In this document: piece after piece, positions 55,800-64,000 of the stretch
Layout of the letters: every line of letters starts with the position of its first letter
Position numbering within the stretch: position 1 is the first letter of the stretch
Assembly: GCA_024233865.1 (NCBI GenBank)
Contig: JACKPA010000008.1
Coordinates: forward strand, 206,501 to 270,500
Direction: 5' to 3'
From: Leptospiraceae bacterium
GTDB taxonomy: Bacteria; Spirochaetota; Leptospiria; Leptospirales; Leptospiraceae
Length of the DNA: 64,000 bases
Position numbers and translations under genes: made by a program
The notes under the pieces: model-generated
The model's database searches: none
Told to the model about the DNA's origin: nothing
Seen by the model: only the letters and a program-made list of their open reading frames with translations

Positions 55800-56921
55800 A
55801 TGGATAACACAAAGATTAAAACGATCTTATTAATTGATGATGTTCCCCAAAATTTAAAGGTATTAGGAAATACCCTTAAAGAAGTAGGGTACAAAGTTAT
55901 TATCGCAGCCAATGGACAAACTGGAATCCATGCTGCCAAAACCCAAAAGATCAATCTAATTTTATTGGATATCCAAATGCCGGAAATGGACGGCTACGAC
56001 GTGTGTAGAGAGCTAAAAAGCGATGAGATCACAAAAGAAATTCCGGTTATATTTTTAACAGCCTCACATGAAACAGAAGCCCTTGTAAAAGGGTTTGAAT
56101 TGGGGGGAATGGATTATATAACAAAACCTTTTGATAAAAAGGAAGTGTTAGTCCGTATTCATAATCACCTCATGATACGAGATTTGCAGTTGGAATTAAA
56201 AGAAAAAAATGATATACTACAAAAATTATTAGATAGAGAACGAGAGGTTAGCCAAATTAAAACCAATTTAATTTCATTGGCATCCCACGATTTGCGAAGT
56301 CCTCTTGCAGTTATTTCATCTTCGAACCAAATGTTAGGAGGATATGGCGACCAATTATCTGGCAAAGCCAAGCAAAATCACCATCACAATATAGATATTT
56401 CCGTTCAAAATATAGAAAAAATGCTGGATAATATATTAATGTACTCCAAAGTAGAATCTTCTAAAGTAGTTCTGAATGTTCAATCTATGTATGCTAAAGA
56501 ATTTTGCACCAAACTGCTTGCGGAACTTCGTATTATAAGCTACACTCATACCATTAAATTGTCCATAGAAGAAAATGGTCTTGAAATAAAAGCTGATCCA
56601 ATTCTATTCCAGCATATATTTTTAAACTTATTATCCAATGCGATCAAATATTCACCGGAGCAAAGCACTATAATTTGGTCTATTACAAAACAAAATGGTA
56701 AAGTTATTTTTGGTATCAAAGATGAGGGAATTGGTATTCCAGAGGATGAAATTCCCAAATTATTTACGGAGTTTCACAGAGCCAGAAATGTTAAAGATAT
56801 TAAAGGAACAGGTCTCGGCTTATTTATAGTTAAGCAATTTGTTGAGTTACATGGTGGTTCAATAGAAGTTAAGAGCGAGTTATGGAAAGGTTCGGAATTC
56901 ATTGTTTCTATACCTGCTTAG
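55800..56921 (+). CDS. REC-HisKA-HATPase sensor kinase
   Basis: A 373-residue soluble kinase with an N-terminal receiver (LIDDVPQNLK, Asp57 in LILLDIQMPEMDGYD), a coiled coil, HisKA (LISLASHDLRSPLAVISS, His near 163) and a HATPase (LNLLSNAIKYS, KDEGIGIPEDE, GTGLGLFIVKQF). It could relay between the hybrid kinase before it and the REC-SpoIIE phosphatase further upstream. No DNA-binding response regulator is in the window, so the output is likely through the phosphatase or elsewhere. Confidence 0.9.
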   Translation: MDNTKIKTILLIDDVPQNLKVLGNTLKEVGYKVIIAANGQTGIHAAKTQKINLILLDIQMPEMDGYDVCRELKSDEITKEIPVIFLTASHETEALVKGFELGGMDYITKPFDKKEVLVRIHNHLMIRDLQLELKEKNDILQKLLDREREVSQIKTNLISLASHDLRSPLAVISSSNQMLGGYGDQLSGKAKQNHHHNIDISVQNIEKMLDNILMYSKVESSKVVLNVQSMYAKEFCTKLLAELRIISYTHTIKLSIEENGLEIKADPILFQHIFLNLLSNAIKYSPEQSTIIWSITKQNGKVIFGIKDEGIGIPEDEIPKLFTEFHRARNVKDIKGTGLGLFIVKQFVELHGGSIEVKSELWKGSEFIVSIPA

Positions 56922-56950
56922 TAAGGCATAAATTTTTGTAAAGAGCACCT

Positions 56951-56965
56951 CAGTCATCTTGACTG
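56951..56965. repeat. Short hairpin between convergent genes
   Basis: CAGTCA-TCT-TGACTG is a perfect 6-bp stem followed by TGATTACAGG. It resembles the element at 52951-52989. It could also help terminate the kinase transcript, though no T-run follows. Confidence 0.45.
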
Positions 56966-57013
56966 TGATTACAGGGGAAGCCTATAATACTTGACCATTT
57001 CATTTCACTACTT

Positions 57014-57847
57014 CTACTCATAATTTCTCACTAGCACTTCATCAATTTCTCCCCTTTTATTGGGGTTGGAATTTATTGCTCGTTTTGCTTGTATGACCTC
57101 TATTCGATATTCTTTATAAAGTTCCTTGATGAAATCAGTTGATGAGTTAGATAATAGAAATTTAACACCTTGTTTGTCTAAAACGTCACATACTTCTTTT
57201 AATCTTATTTGTTCTTTTTTACCAAAACCGCCTTTCTCATATCCGGTAAAACTAGCCGTATCAGAAACAGGGTCATAAGGTGGATCGAGGTATACAAAGG
57301 CTCCCTTTTTAACTCCATTTAATGCAGCTTCAAAATCACAGCATAAAATGGTAATATTGTTTTTATTGAAATATTTATTAACAGCTCGGAGTGTGACTTC
57401 ATTTACGATATTCGGATTTTTATAGCTTCCAAATGGTGCATTAAACTCTCCTGCCCTGTTTACCCTAAAAAGTCCGTTGTAACAAGTTTTGTTTAAAAAA
57501 ATGATTCGTGAAGCTTTTTGTATAGGATCCAATTTGTTGTATTTGTCTTTGTTTCGATCTAATTCCCGGGTTTCATAAAAATAAGATTCATCATTTTTGT
57601 GTTGTTTTAAGTCGTTGATCAATTCTTCCACATTAGATTTTATTACCTGGTACATACTTATCAACTCGTTATTCTTATCGTTCACTATGGCATTGTTAGG
57701 TTGTAGCTCAAACAGAACAGCTCCACCACCAACAAAGGGTTCATAATAGTTGGTGTATTTGGGTATATACTTTTGAATTTCAGTCAATACCTGTCTCTTA
57801 CCTCCTACCCATTTTACAACAGGTGCAACTAATTTGCTTTTTCTCAT
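57014..57847 (-). CDS. Dam-type (D12 class) adenine methyltransferase
   Basis: A 277-residue N6-adenine methyltransferase of the alpha class: AdoMet-binding VVKWVGGKRQVL and YYEPFVGGGAVLFEL come before the catalytic VYLDPPYDP (Asp-Pro-Pro-Tyr 188-191) and SFTGYEKGGFGKKEQ. This order and the sequence style fit GATC-type Dam and DpnM-like enzymes; the target is inferred. The ATG at 57847 is the start. The frame stays open upstream to 58066, but that part runs through tRNA-Arg and cannot be protein. No restriction partner is adjacent, so it is probably a solitary regulatory methylase. Confidence 0.88.
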   Translation of the reverse strand: MRKSKLVAPVVKWVGGKRQVLTEIQKYIPKYTNYYEPFVGGGAVLFELQPNNAIVNDKNNELISMYQVIKSNVEELINDLKQHKNDESYFYETRELDRNKDKYNKLDPIQKASRIIFLNKTCYNGLFRVNRAGEFNAPFGSYKNPNIVNEVTLRAVNKYFNKNNITILCCDFEAALNGVKKGAFVYLDPPYDPVSDTASFTGYEKGGFGKKEQIRLKEVCDVLDKQGVKFLLSNSSTDFIKELYKEYRIEVIQAKRAINSNPNKRGEIDEVLVRNYE

Positions 57848-57930
57848 ATATTTACTTTCTTTTTGTTCTCGGAAACTTTTTTCGAAGCTCTTTTCAGTGT
57901 GAATTGTTGTTTTTGGGGATAGATATGCAC

Positions 57931-58002
57931 TGCCCCGAGAGGGACTCGAACCCCCATTATCAGTTCCGAAGACTGATGCTCTATCCATTGAACTATCGGG
58001 AC
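57931..58002 (-). tRNA. tRNA-Arg (anticodon TCG)
   Basis: A full 72-base cloverleaf on the minus strand. The acceptor GTCCCGA pairs with TCGGGGC, the D arm is GTTC/GAGC, the anticodon stem TCAGT/ACTGA has loop CTTCGGA (anticodon TCG), and the T arm is GGGGG-TTCGAGT-CCCTC, with discriminator A. CCA is not encoded. It reads CGA and possibly other CGN codons. Confidence 0.93.
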
Positions 58003-58176
58003 TATGTTGTAAATCTATTTTGAATGGTTTTTGGGTCAACCAATTTTTTAAGTAAGATAGAAACAAGGTTCTAAGTGCAATTTTGCGGCTTTATCCCTAG
58101 GAGCTTTTTCTGTTATGCTTTGCCACTGCCTCTATCAATCGTGTTTGGCTTTGAATAATTTAAACCAATCGTTTTT

Positions 58177-58317
58177 TTATTGGTCAAAAGAGGCATTATA
58201 TAAGAAATACAGCGTAATTCCACAAATTACTAATGAAATAACAATCATAATGAAAAATAATAATGTGAATTTTCCATTTTCGTTAGTTATCATTTTTGGA
58301 AACAGAGTTTTTTTCAT
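58177..58317 (-). CDS. 46-residue single-helix membrane protein
   Basis: From ATG 58317 the minus strand encodes MKKTLFPKMITNENGKF followed by one strong membrane helix (TLLFFIMIVISLVICGITLY) and FLYNASFDQ, then TAA. The polar, positive start with one clean helix is what a real small membrane protein looks like, but no ribosome binding site is visible. A CCAAT/ATTGG hairpin follows the stop. Function unknown. The 206 bases upstream (58318-58523) hold nothing else evident. Confidence 0.45.
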   Translation of the reverse strand: MKKTLFPKMITNENGKFTLLFFIMIVISLVICGITLYFLYNASFDQ

Positions 58318-58523
58318 AAACTGCATCAATAACTTGAAGTAAAAAGCATTTGTAATTGTTGTAATCTAGTAATAAGCCTAAAAGTTTTATAAAAAAATAA
58401 CTGTTATGCAAATTCAGCCTACAAAAAATTCTTACACAAGCTTAATGTTATTTACTTGAAAGATAAATTACAAATTCTTTTTAGTTAAAAAGGTATAAAA
58501 TAAACTATGAAGGACAAAAAATA

Positions 58524-59645
58524 ATGCGTGATTGGGATATTTGGAAATTTTTACAGAAAGCAAATTTATTCTTACTACCATTTGTTTTTCTTAGTCCTTT
58601 AAAACTACATTCTCAAGAATTTGACGTTCAAATCAAGACAAACAAGCCCCAGTATCAGATCAATGAGCCGGTATATATAAAAGTTAAAGTTACCCAGAAG
58701 TCGTATTTATATATTTTAACTTTGCAAAGCAACGGGAACTTACTACTCCTTTTTCCAAATGAAGATGATAAGGAAAACTTTTTTGCCAAAGGGCTTTACC
58801 AAGTTCCAACCATTAATTCCAAATATGAGTTCTTGGCACATGAACCCAAGGGTACGGATACCTTTATAGCCGTTGTTTCCAAGAAGAAAATTGCACGTTT
58901 GCACAAAAGAACCTATTGGCAAAAACCTATCACCAAAAAACCAATTCCAAATTTAGCGGACTACAGATGGTTAAAAAAGCTTACCAAAAACCTTATGCCG
59001 GATGAATGGGATTATTCCGAAACCTCTGTTACTATTGTTAGCCATGGTAATTATGGAGAACGAAGAATTAAAAGCAATCCTCCGGACACAGCAAAAGATT
59101 TTGAAAATTCCGTAGTTATGAACGGGAGTTTTACCATACCACAAATTGCCAGAGAAGGTGAAAATAAGCATGGTACTTTTATTATTTATAAAAAACCTTC
59201 CAAAGACACAAGAAAATACAAGCTTAGAATCGCACCTTATACTGGTATTAGCAGCTGTGAATATGACGTAAAGTCCTTTAGTGCCCCCAATCAAGCTACT
59301 GATTTGTATGGGATCATCAACGTAGAGCCAAGTATATGCAAATTAGAAGGCTATGATTCCAAATACAATGATTTTTGGAGGTCTGTATCGGGTGTGTATT
59401 TACGTTATAAATACGATAAATTTGGAAAGCTTGACGGAAATATATGGTTTATCGTTGAGAGAAAATACAATGAAAAACTGAATAATGTAAACGTGAAGGG
59501 AAATTTTAACTTTTTGCTAGAAGACAGTAGCAATTATCGCTATGAGTCTTTAAAAGATAAAAAGAAAGATTCGTTTGATAAATACCATACCCCGGGAGAA
59601 TTTAACGCTGACGAATTGGAATATATCGACTCGGATGAAGAATAG
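58524..59645 (+). CDS. DUF4384-type exported protein
   Basis: A 373-residue protein with a signal peptide (ANLFLLPFVFLSPLKLHSQ). A DUF4384 domain follows (QIKTNKPQYQINEPVYIKVK, SYLYILTLQSNGNLLLLFPN, then EPKGTDTFIAVVSKKK). DUF4384 usually occurs with peptidases or signalling proteins and has an Ig-like fold. The C-terminal half has no recognised domain and ends in a highly acidic tail (YIDSDEE). AAGGAC precedes the ATG. Role unknown; the periplasm or outer surface is the likely place. Confidence 0.75.
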   Translation: MRDWDIWKFLQKANLFLLPFVFLSPLKLHSQEFDVQIKTNKPQYQINEPVYIKVKVTQKSYLYILTLQSNGNLLLLFPNEDDKENFFAKGLYQVPTINSKYEFLAHEPKGTDTFIAVVSKKKIARLHKRTYWQKPITKKPIPNLADYRWLKKLTKNLMPDEWDYSETSVTIVSHGNYGERRIKSNPPDTAKDFENSVVMNGSFTIPQIAREGENKHGTFIIYKKPSKDTRKYKLRIAPYTGISSCEYDVKSFSAPNQATDLYGIINVEPSICKLEGYDSKYNDFWRSVSGVYLRYKYDKFGKLDGNIWFIVERKYNEKLNNVNVKGNFNFLLEDSSNYRYESLKDKKKDSFDKYHTPGEFNADELEYIDSDEE

Positions 59646-59665
59646 GTGATGGAATTCAAGTTATT

Positions 59666-60766
59666 TTAATTATCACTCTCGTCTTCTTTAAGAGGATCGG
59701 TTTCCATAAACTGCTCAACGGATTCTTGAATTTCGGAAGAGTCTTTTAAACCAATATGAAAAATAGCATAGCCAGGCAATACTATTTGAGATAATGCCAT
59801 TCCAATGATCATTCCTTCCGACTCCGAATAAACGGAGCTTTTTTTATTGCTTATGGGATCAATAATTTCAGCCAATAAATCATTTTTATGCACAAGCGAT
59901 CCCAGTTGGATTTTGGGAAAAATCATGCCAGCCGAATTGGCTCGTCTCCACCTTGTATTTGTGAAAAACGTATTGTTTTCAATGGTATAAGGAGTTTTTA
60001 TCATTTTGAGATAATTTAGTATGTTTGTCATTCCTTTTACTCCTTTATTAATACTGCTTATATGCAGTCGCAAAGGTTGTCCCGCCTCAAATATAATGGT
60101 TGGTATGTTTGCATCAACGGCAGCTCTCCGCAGTGTTCCTTTTGCAGCCGGTTTATGTATCACAATAGACGTTCCAAAGTGAATAGCCAGGTTCTTTACA
60201 AAAGGTTTATCCAGGTTTGCCCTAACTTGAGGAAGGTTGTTTCTGTGAAAAGATGCTGTGTGAAAGTCAATCAAGTAATCGCATTTTTTAATAATTTCTT
60301 CAAAGACTTGGTAGGCAACTCTTGCAGCTATACTCCCCGAAGGATTTCCGGGAAAATACCGGTTTAAGTCTCTTCTGTCGGGAAGATAACGTTGTCCTCT
60401 CTTAAACCCAAGGATATTTACTATCGGAATTCCAACCAGAGTTCCTTTGATCTTTTTGGGACTATACTGACTCAGAACCCGTCTTACAATTTCGATTCCG
60501 TTGAGTTCGTCTCCATGAATCCCACCTGTCATACATATAGTTGAACCAGCTTGTTTTCCTCTTATAATGGTGACAGGAATTTTTATCTTTTCAATGCTAT
60601 AACCACCCTTAATCTTTAAATCTATGGTTTGTTTGATTCCGACTTTTATTTCCTCTCCACCAATAATGAGGTTTTTCTCTTCTCTTATTGGTTGGCTTGA
60701 ACCACTTGAGGCGTAAAAAACACAAGCAAAAAACAGAATTAGTTGCATTGATTTTTTAACTTTCAT
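59666..60766 (-). CDS. Succinylglutamate desuccinylase/aspartoacylase-family exported hydrolase
   Basis: A 366-residue zinc-dependent amidohydrolase-like protein with a signal peptide (MQLILFFACVFYASSGSSQ). The metal site GGIHGDELNGIEIVRRV gives His84 and Glu87, and YLIDFHTASFHRN gives the second His near 167. The catalytic Glu lies in TIIFEAGQP, and a C-terminal barrel-sandwich domain follows. Substrate unknown; export argues against a role in cytoplasmic arginine breakdown. Its start overlaps the mnmG stop by 4 bases, so it is translated from the mnmG message. Confidence 0.85.
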   Translation of the reverse strand: MKVKKSMQLILFFACVFYASSGSSQPIREEKNLIIGGEEIKVGIKQTIDLKIKGGYSIEKIKIPVTIIRGKQAGSTICMTGGIHGDELNGIEIVRRVLSQYSPKKIKGTLVGIPIVNILGFKRGQRYLPDRRDLNRYFPGNPSGSIAARVAYQVFEEIIKKCDYLIDFHTASFHRNNLPQVRANLDKPFVKNLAIHFGTSIVIHKPAAKGTLRRAAVDANIPTIIFEAGQPLRLHISSINKGVKGMTNILNYLKMIKTPYTIENNTFFTNTRWRRANSAGMIFPKIQLGSLVHKNDLLAEIIDPISNKKSSVYSESEGMIIGMALSQIVLPGYAIFHIGLKDSSEIQESVEQFMETDPLKEDESDN

Positions 60767-62661
60767 ACAAAACCTGAGACTTTTATTTTTTCGTCTTTTT
60801 TTTCCATCAGGTAAAACAAAAGAATATCTATGTCCGAAGGATCAACGCCGGAAATTTGTGCTGCCTTTTCCAGAGTAATTGGTTTGTGTTTGATCAACTT
60901 TTGTAAAGCTTCTTTCTTAATTCCAATTACCTGATTGTAATCAAAGTCTGAGGGAATTGCGAGTTTCAAATTTTTCTCCCTATACAGTATGGATTCCAAG
61001 TCTCTTTTAATATAGCCTTCGTATTTCAACTCCATTTCAAGAACTTTGAGGTCTTTGGAATTGTAGTTTTTCATTTCGGGAATTATTTCCAAGCAATCTT
61101 CTATAAATATTTCCGGTCTGCGAATAAAGGCAGCCATATTCATTCCGAATTTCACACTTGCAATCCCCTTATTCTCCAATATGGCATCCAGTTCCTTAGA
61201 GGGTTTCAGGTTCATACTATAAATTTTGGTTCTGAGGTTTTCGATTTTCTCATATTTTTCTATCATTTTTTGATAATCATCTTCTTTTACAAGCCCTAAC
61301 TTCAAACCATATTTCATAAGTCGCTTGTCCGCATTATCTTGTCTAAGCAAAAGTCTATGCTCTGCCCGACTGGTAAACATTCTATAGGGGTCTTCTACTC
61401 CCTTGTAAACAAGGTCGTCCACCAAGACTCCAATGTAGGATTCGCTTCTGGAAAAAATGATGGATTCTTCTTTTCTAAAAGATTGGATAACGCTATAGGC
61501 TGCGACAAGTCCTTGAGCTGCTGCTTCTTCGTAACCGGTTGTTCCGTTGATTTGACCGGCGTGATAAAGTCCTTTGATTTTTTTTGTTTCCAGAGTTGGC
61601 TCTAGTTCCGTAGGATCGATATAGTCATATTCGACTGCGTAACCCGGTCTCATAATTTCTGCTTTTTCCAAGCCCTTAATGGTTCGTAGAAGTTTCCATT
61701 GAACTTCTTCCGGCAGGCTTGTCGAAATTCCGTTACAGTATATTTCTTGTGTATTGTAACCTTCCGGCTCTAAAAAAATTTGGTGCCTCTGTCTTTCTGC
61801 AAAACGAACAATTTTATCTTCTATGGAAGGGCAGTATCTTGGACCAATGGATTTGATCTGTCCGGAATACATAGGCGAAAGGTCAAGGTTTTGGTTGATA
61901 ATACTATGAGTTTCTTGATTGGTATAGGTAATATAACAGGGAATTTGTTTTCTGTCAATTTGCGAGGTTGAAAAAGAAAAAGGGCTTGGTTCCGGGTCAC
62001 CGTTTTGGATTTCCAAATCCTCAAAGTCAATTGTATTTCTATGGATCCTTGGGGGAGTTCCCGTTTTTAACCTTCCTAACCTAAAGTTGAATTTTCGCAA
62101 ACTATCCGAAAGACCAAATGCAGCCGCGTCCCCCATTCTGCCCGAATCTTTTTGATAGGTTCCAATGTGGATCAATCCTTTAAGAAACGTTCCGGTTGTT
62201 AAAATGATATGATCTGCATAAATTACAAAATTTCTTCCGGTTTTGAGCCCTTTGATCTTACCACCTTCTATAATCAATTCTTCCACCGTATCTTGACGAA
62301 CGGACAAATTAGGTGTGGATTCAAGCAAGTGTTTCACCTTAAACTGGTATTCCTTTTTGTCTGCTTGGGCTCTTGGTGCCCAAACGGAAGGTCCTTTGGA
62401 GGTGTTTAGCATCTTAAACTGTATGCCGGTAGTATCGATCACTTTTCCCATCAGTCCACCTAGGGCATCAACTTCCCGTACAATATGACCTTTGGCAATT
62501 CCTCCAATTGCCGGATTACAACTCATCTGTCCAATGGTATCCAGATTCATTGTAATAAGCAGAGTTTTCAAGCCTCCTCTACCGCACAAATAAGAAGCTT
62601 CTGCACCTGCATGACCTCCGCCTACAACAATACAATCAAATTGATTTGGAAAAAAACTCAT
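60763..62661 (-). CDS. mnmG: tRNA uridine modification enzyme MnmG (GidA)
   Basis: FAD-dependent enzyme that with MnmE makes the 5-carboxymethylaminomethyl group on U34 of several tRNAs. The 632-residue protein has the FAD motif VVGGGHAGAEASYL, MSCNPAIGGIAKGHIVREVD, GGLMGKVIDTTGIQFKMLN, and YCPSIEDKIVRF. Later GYEEAAAQGLVAAY, FTSRAEHRLLLRQDNAD and the C-terminal MnmE-binding helices are seen. Length is normal. MnmE is not next to it. Confidence 0.96.
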   Translation of the reverse strand: MSFFPNQFDCIVVGGGHAGAEASYLCGRGGLKTLLITMNLDTIGQMSCNPAIGGIAKGHIVREVDALGGLMGKVIDTTGIQFKMLNTSKGPSVWAPRAQADKKEYQFKVKHLLESTPNLSVRQDTVEELIIEGGKIKGLKTGRNFVIYADHIILTTGTFLKGLIHIGTYQKDSGRMGDAAAFGLSDSLRKFNFRLGRLKTGTPPRIHRNTIDFEDLEIQNGDPEPSPFSFSTSQIDRKQIPCYITYTNQETHSIINQNLDLSPMYSGQIKSIGPRYCPSIEDKIVRFAERQRHQIFLEPEGYNTQEIYCNGISTSLPEEVQWKLLRTIKGLEKAEIMRPGYAVEYDYIDPTELEPTLETKKIKGLYHAGQINGTTGYEEAAAQGLVAAYSVIQSFRKEESIIFSRSESYIGVLVDDLVYKGVEDPYRMFTSRAEHRLLLRQDNADKRLMKYGLKLGLVKEDDYQKMIEKYEKIENLRTKIYSMNLKPSKELDAILENKGIASVKFGMNMAAFIRRPEIFIEDCLEIIPEMKNYNSKDLKVLEMELKYEGYIKRDLESILYREKNLKLAIPSDFDYNQVIGIKKEALQKLIKHKPITLEKAAQISGVDPSDIDILLFYLMEKKDEKIKVSGFV

Positions 62662-62739
62662 ATATATTTAACCTTTATGCACATTTTTTTTATGCCAATA
62701 AATCAAAAAACTTCTATGTCGGTAAAAGCAATTTTGATC

Positions 62740-63588
62740 TTATTTTTCATGAAGACTTCCTTCCGTTTTGGCAAGCAAGTTTGGCACAAGTGTTTCGGAA
62801 AAACCAGCTAAAAAGCACCATACAACCAAAAGTGCAAAATCTTTTTGTGAAAGGTTTTCACTTAGTATCGGAAGAACCACACCAGATAATATCCCAGATT
62901 TGATAAAAAAAGAAAAAATCAACGAAGCCCCAAGCCCTACCATCAGGCGTGACACAATATAGCTAATGCTGAGGAGCACTTTTAATTCATAATAATTTGC
63001 ATTTTTGATCTTCTTTTCCAAATTAAGAAGTAAGCTAAAACTAGAACCCCACAATCCGGCTACTGAAGCGGTCAGTAGGTCACCAATTCCAAATTGTTCA
63101 ATAGACATTTTGACAACAAATAATCCCAAAAAACCCATAACAGATATGGCAAAAGCAATACAAACACGAATGGTAATTCGTTTGGATAATTCTAACTTTT
63201 GGTATTTTCTGGTATAATACCACTGGAGGTCATTCACTAATCGAGCTAAAATGGAACGTTTGAATTCAACGCTTTCATCTTTGTTAACTAGCTCAGAGTA
63301 TTCTTTGTAAACATTTTCCATTAAATTGTTTTTTGCTTCCACCAGTCTTCTACTCAATTCTACATTTACGCTATTTTCATCGTAGAGCAAAACCAAAAGC
63401 TGTTCGATTTCATAGGCATTTTCCCACGTTTCGTTTTCAAACAAACTTTCAATTTTCTCTTTTATACCAGAGTTTTTCTTTAAAGTAGCATCTGGAATAT
63501 TTTCATAAGAAGCCCTTAGTGTAAGAAAAAATTGGTCATTAAAAATCACTTTTGAGGAAAAAGAATTTATAATTTTTTTAATATCCAT
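62740..63588 (-). CDS. Membrane protein of unknown function
   Basis: A 282-residue protein. The first 130 residues are soluble and helical (KEKIESLFENETWENAYEI). Four membrane helices follow, for example IRVCIAFAISVMGFLGLFVV, IGDLLTASVAGLWGSSFSLL, SRLMVGLGASLIFSFFI and LVVWCFLAGFSETLVPNLLA. No family recognised. AAGGAGAAAC precedes the ATG. It is 18 bases downstream of an outer-membrane protein gene on the same strand. Confidence 0.6.
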   Translation of the reverse strand: MDIKKIINSFSSKVIFNDQFFLTLRASYENIPDATLKKNSGIKEKIESLFENETWENAYEIEQLLVLLYDENSVNVELSRRLVEAKNNLMENVYKEYSELVNKDESVEFKRSILARLVNDLQWYYTRKYQKLELSKRITIRVCIAFAISVMGFLGLFVVKMSIEQFGIGDLLTASVAGLWGSSFSLLLNLEKKIKNANYYELKVLLSISYIVSRLMVGLGASLIFSFFIKSGILSGVVLPILSENLSQKDFALLVVWCFLAGFSETLVPNLLAKTEGSLHEK

Positions 63589-63606
63589 GTGTTTCTCCTT
63601 AAGTTT

Positions 63607-64000
63607 TTAAAATCGAACCCCGATTCCTCCATGCCCCGCTTTTTCCCAGTATATCAAATAGTGTATTTCTCCCTGAAAAAAAAAGTAAAAAGAAGAAAGG
63701 TTCACTTGGAATCCTACTTTGCTACTAAATTTAGGAGCTGTGCATTTTACAAAACTGCTGCTGCAATACCCATAGCTACCACCCACACCAATATAAGGAT
63801 CAAATATCCCATTCCCCAAAAAATGGAGATTGAAACTTGCATCAGCAGTGTTAGTTTGAATCGACCTAGGGACAGAGTTTTTCAGATAAGTTAAAGAAGC
63901 AATTAATAATGTTTGGTAGTCTAAATTAAAACCAAGTATGGACAAGGTGGTCACAGATGTATCTTGAGAATAAAGATTGAACAGCAAAAGAGAAGCAACG
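63607..64000 (-). CDS. Outer-membrane beta-barrel protein, start outside window
   Basis: The frame is open to the window end and begins inside a signal peptide (VASLLLFNLYSQ, cleavage after SQ likely). It has alternating polar and hydrophobic strands with aromatic girdles (SFNLHFLGNGIFDPYIGVGG, then SKVGFQVNLSSFYFFFQGEI) and ends with an aromatic residue (GGIGVRF), the usual outer-membrane barrel signal. Two Cys in SYGYCSSSFVKC may form a disulfide. No specific family is recognised. Confidence 0.65.
   Translation of the reverse strand, partial: VASLLLFNLYSQDTSVTTLSILGFNLDYQTLLIASLTYLKNSVPRSIQTNTADASFNLHFLGNGIFDPYIGVGGSYGYCSSSFVKCTAPKFSSKVGFQVNLSSFYFFFQGEIHYLIYWEKAGHGGIGVRF

Noticed and set aside
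57848..58066. 73-residue N-terminal extension of the Dam-type methylase
   Set aside because: The open frame runs through a complete tRNA-Arg on the same strand; the family begins at the ATG at 57847.
58115..58342. 75-codon plus-strand frame
   Set aside because: Lies opposite the more protein-like 46-residue minus-strand frame and has no ribosome binding site.

Overview
The window reads as a low-GC spirochaete chromosome, most likely a member of the Leptospirales. The grounds are the RpoB and RpoC sequence style, Asn at the RpoB position equivalent to E. coli 531, a 7TM-DISM sensor, FecR-type and VWA lipoproteins, and many REC/PAS/SpoIIE-type signalling proteins. This is recognition by eye; no database search was run. 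No rRNA, CRISPR array, integrase or classical insertion sequence was seen.

Layout. (1) Positions 1-11132 hold the end of rplA, then rplJ, rplL, a hairpin attenuator, rpoB, rpoC, rpsL and rpsG. This is the ribosomal-protein/RNA-polymerase block, with an unusual acidic tail on RpoC. The block stops after rpsG; fusA and tuf do not follow. (2) Positions 11133-30475 are an accessory island. It holds a broken VapBC pair, a nucleotidyltransferase next to a small basic protein, two solitary UPF0175 antitoxins, and four traces of Rpn-type (PD-(D/E)XK) genes, two of them degraded. It also holds an AT-rich cluster of unrecognised genes (14905-21051) built around an 885-residue protein with a PD-(D/E)XK-like centre and a C-terminal zinc knuckle, a YgiT-type zinc-finger protein, and an ADP-ribosylglycohydrolase. 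Last comes a type III restriction-modification locus with two Mod genes that share their ends but differ in the middle, an Rpn gene between them, and a decayed Res. Short direct repeats bracket parts of the island. (3) Positions 30483-37000 carry a secreted PQQ-type sugar dehydrogenase, several lipoproteins, a slipin/SPFH protein, a structured RNA with tRNA halves in reversed order, and a dead diguanylate cyclase. (4) Positions 37137-43174 are a CzcCBA-type divalent-cation efflux operon with a small extra gene.

(5) Positions 43425-56921 carry a DUF1508 protein, a VWA lipoprotein, a 7TM-PAS-ATPase sensor, an acetoacetate-decarboxylase-fold protein, homoserine dehydrogenase, and a signalling group (STAS protein, REC-PAS-SpoIIE phosphatase, two REC-containing histidine kinases). 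The STAS protein, the phosphatase and the RsbW-like ATPase could form a partner-switching circuit. (6) Positions 57014-64000 hold a Dam-type adenine methylase, tRNA-Arg(TCG), a 46-residue membrane protein, a DUF4384 protein, an aspartoacylase-like exported hydrolase overlapping mnmG, a membrane protein, and the end of an outer-membrane protein gene cut by the window edge.

The best candidates for something undescribed are the 14905-21051 cluster, the duplicated Mod genes with exchanged specificity regions, and the permuted tRNA-like RNA near 35800.
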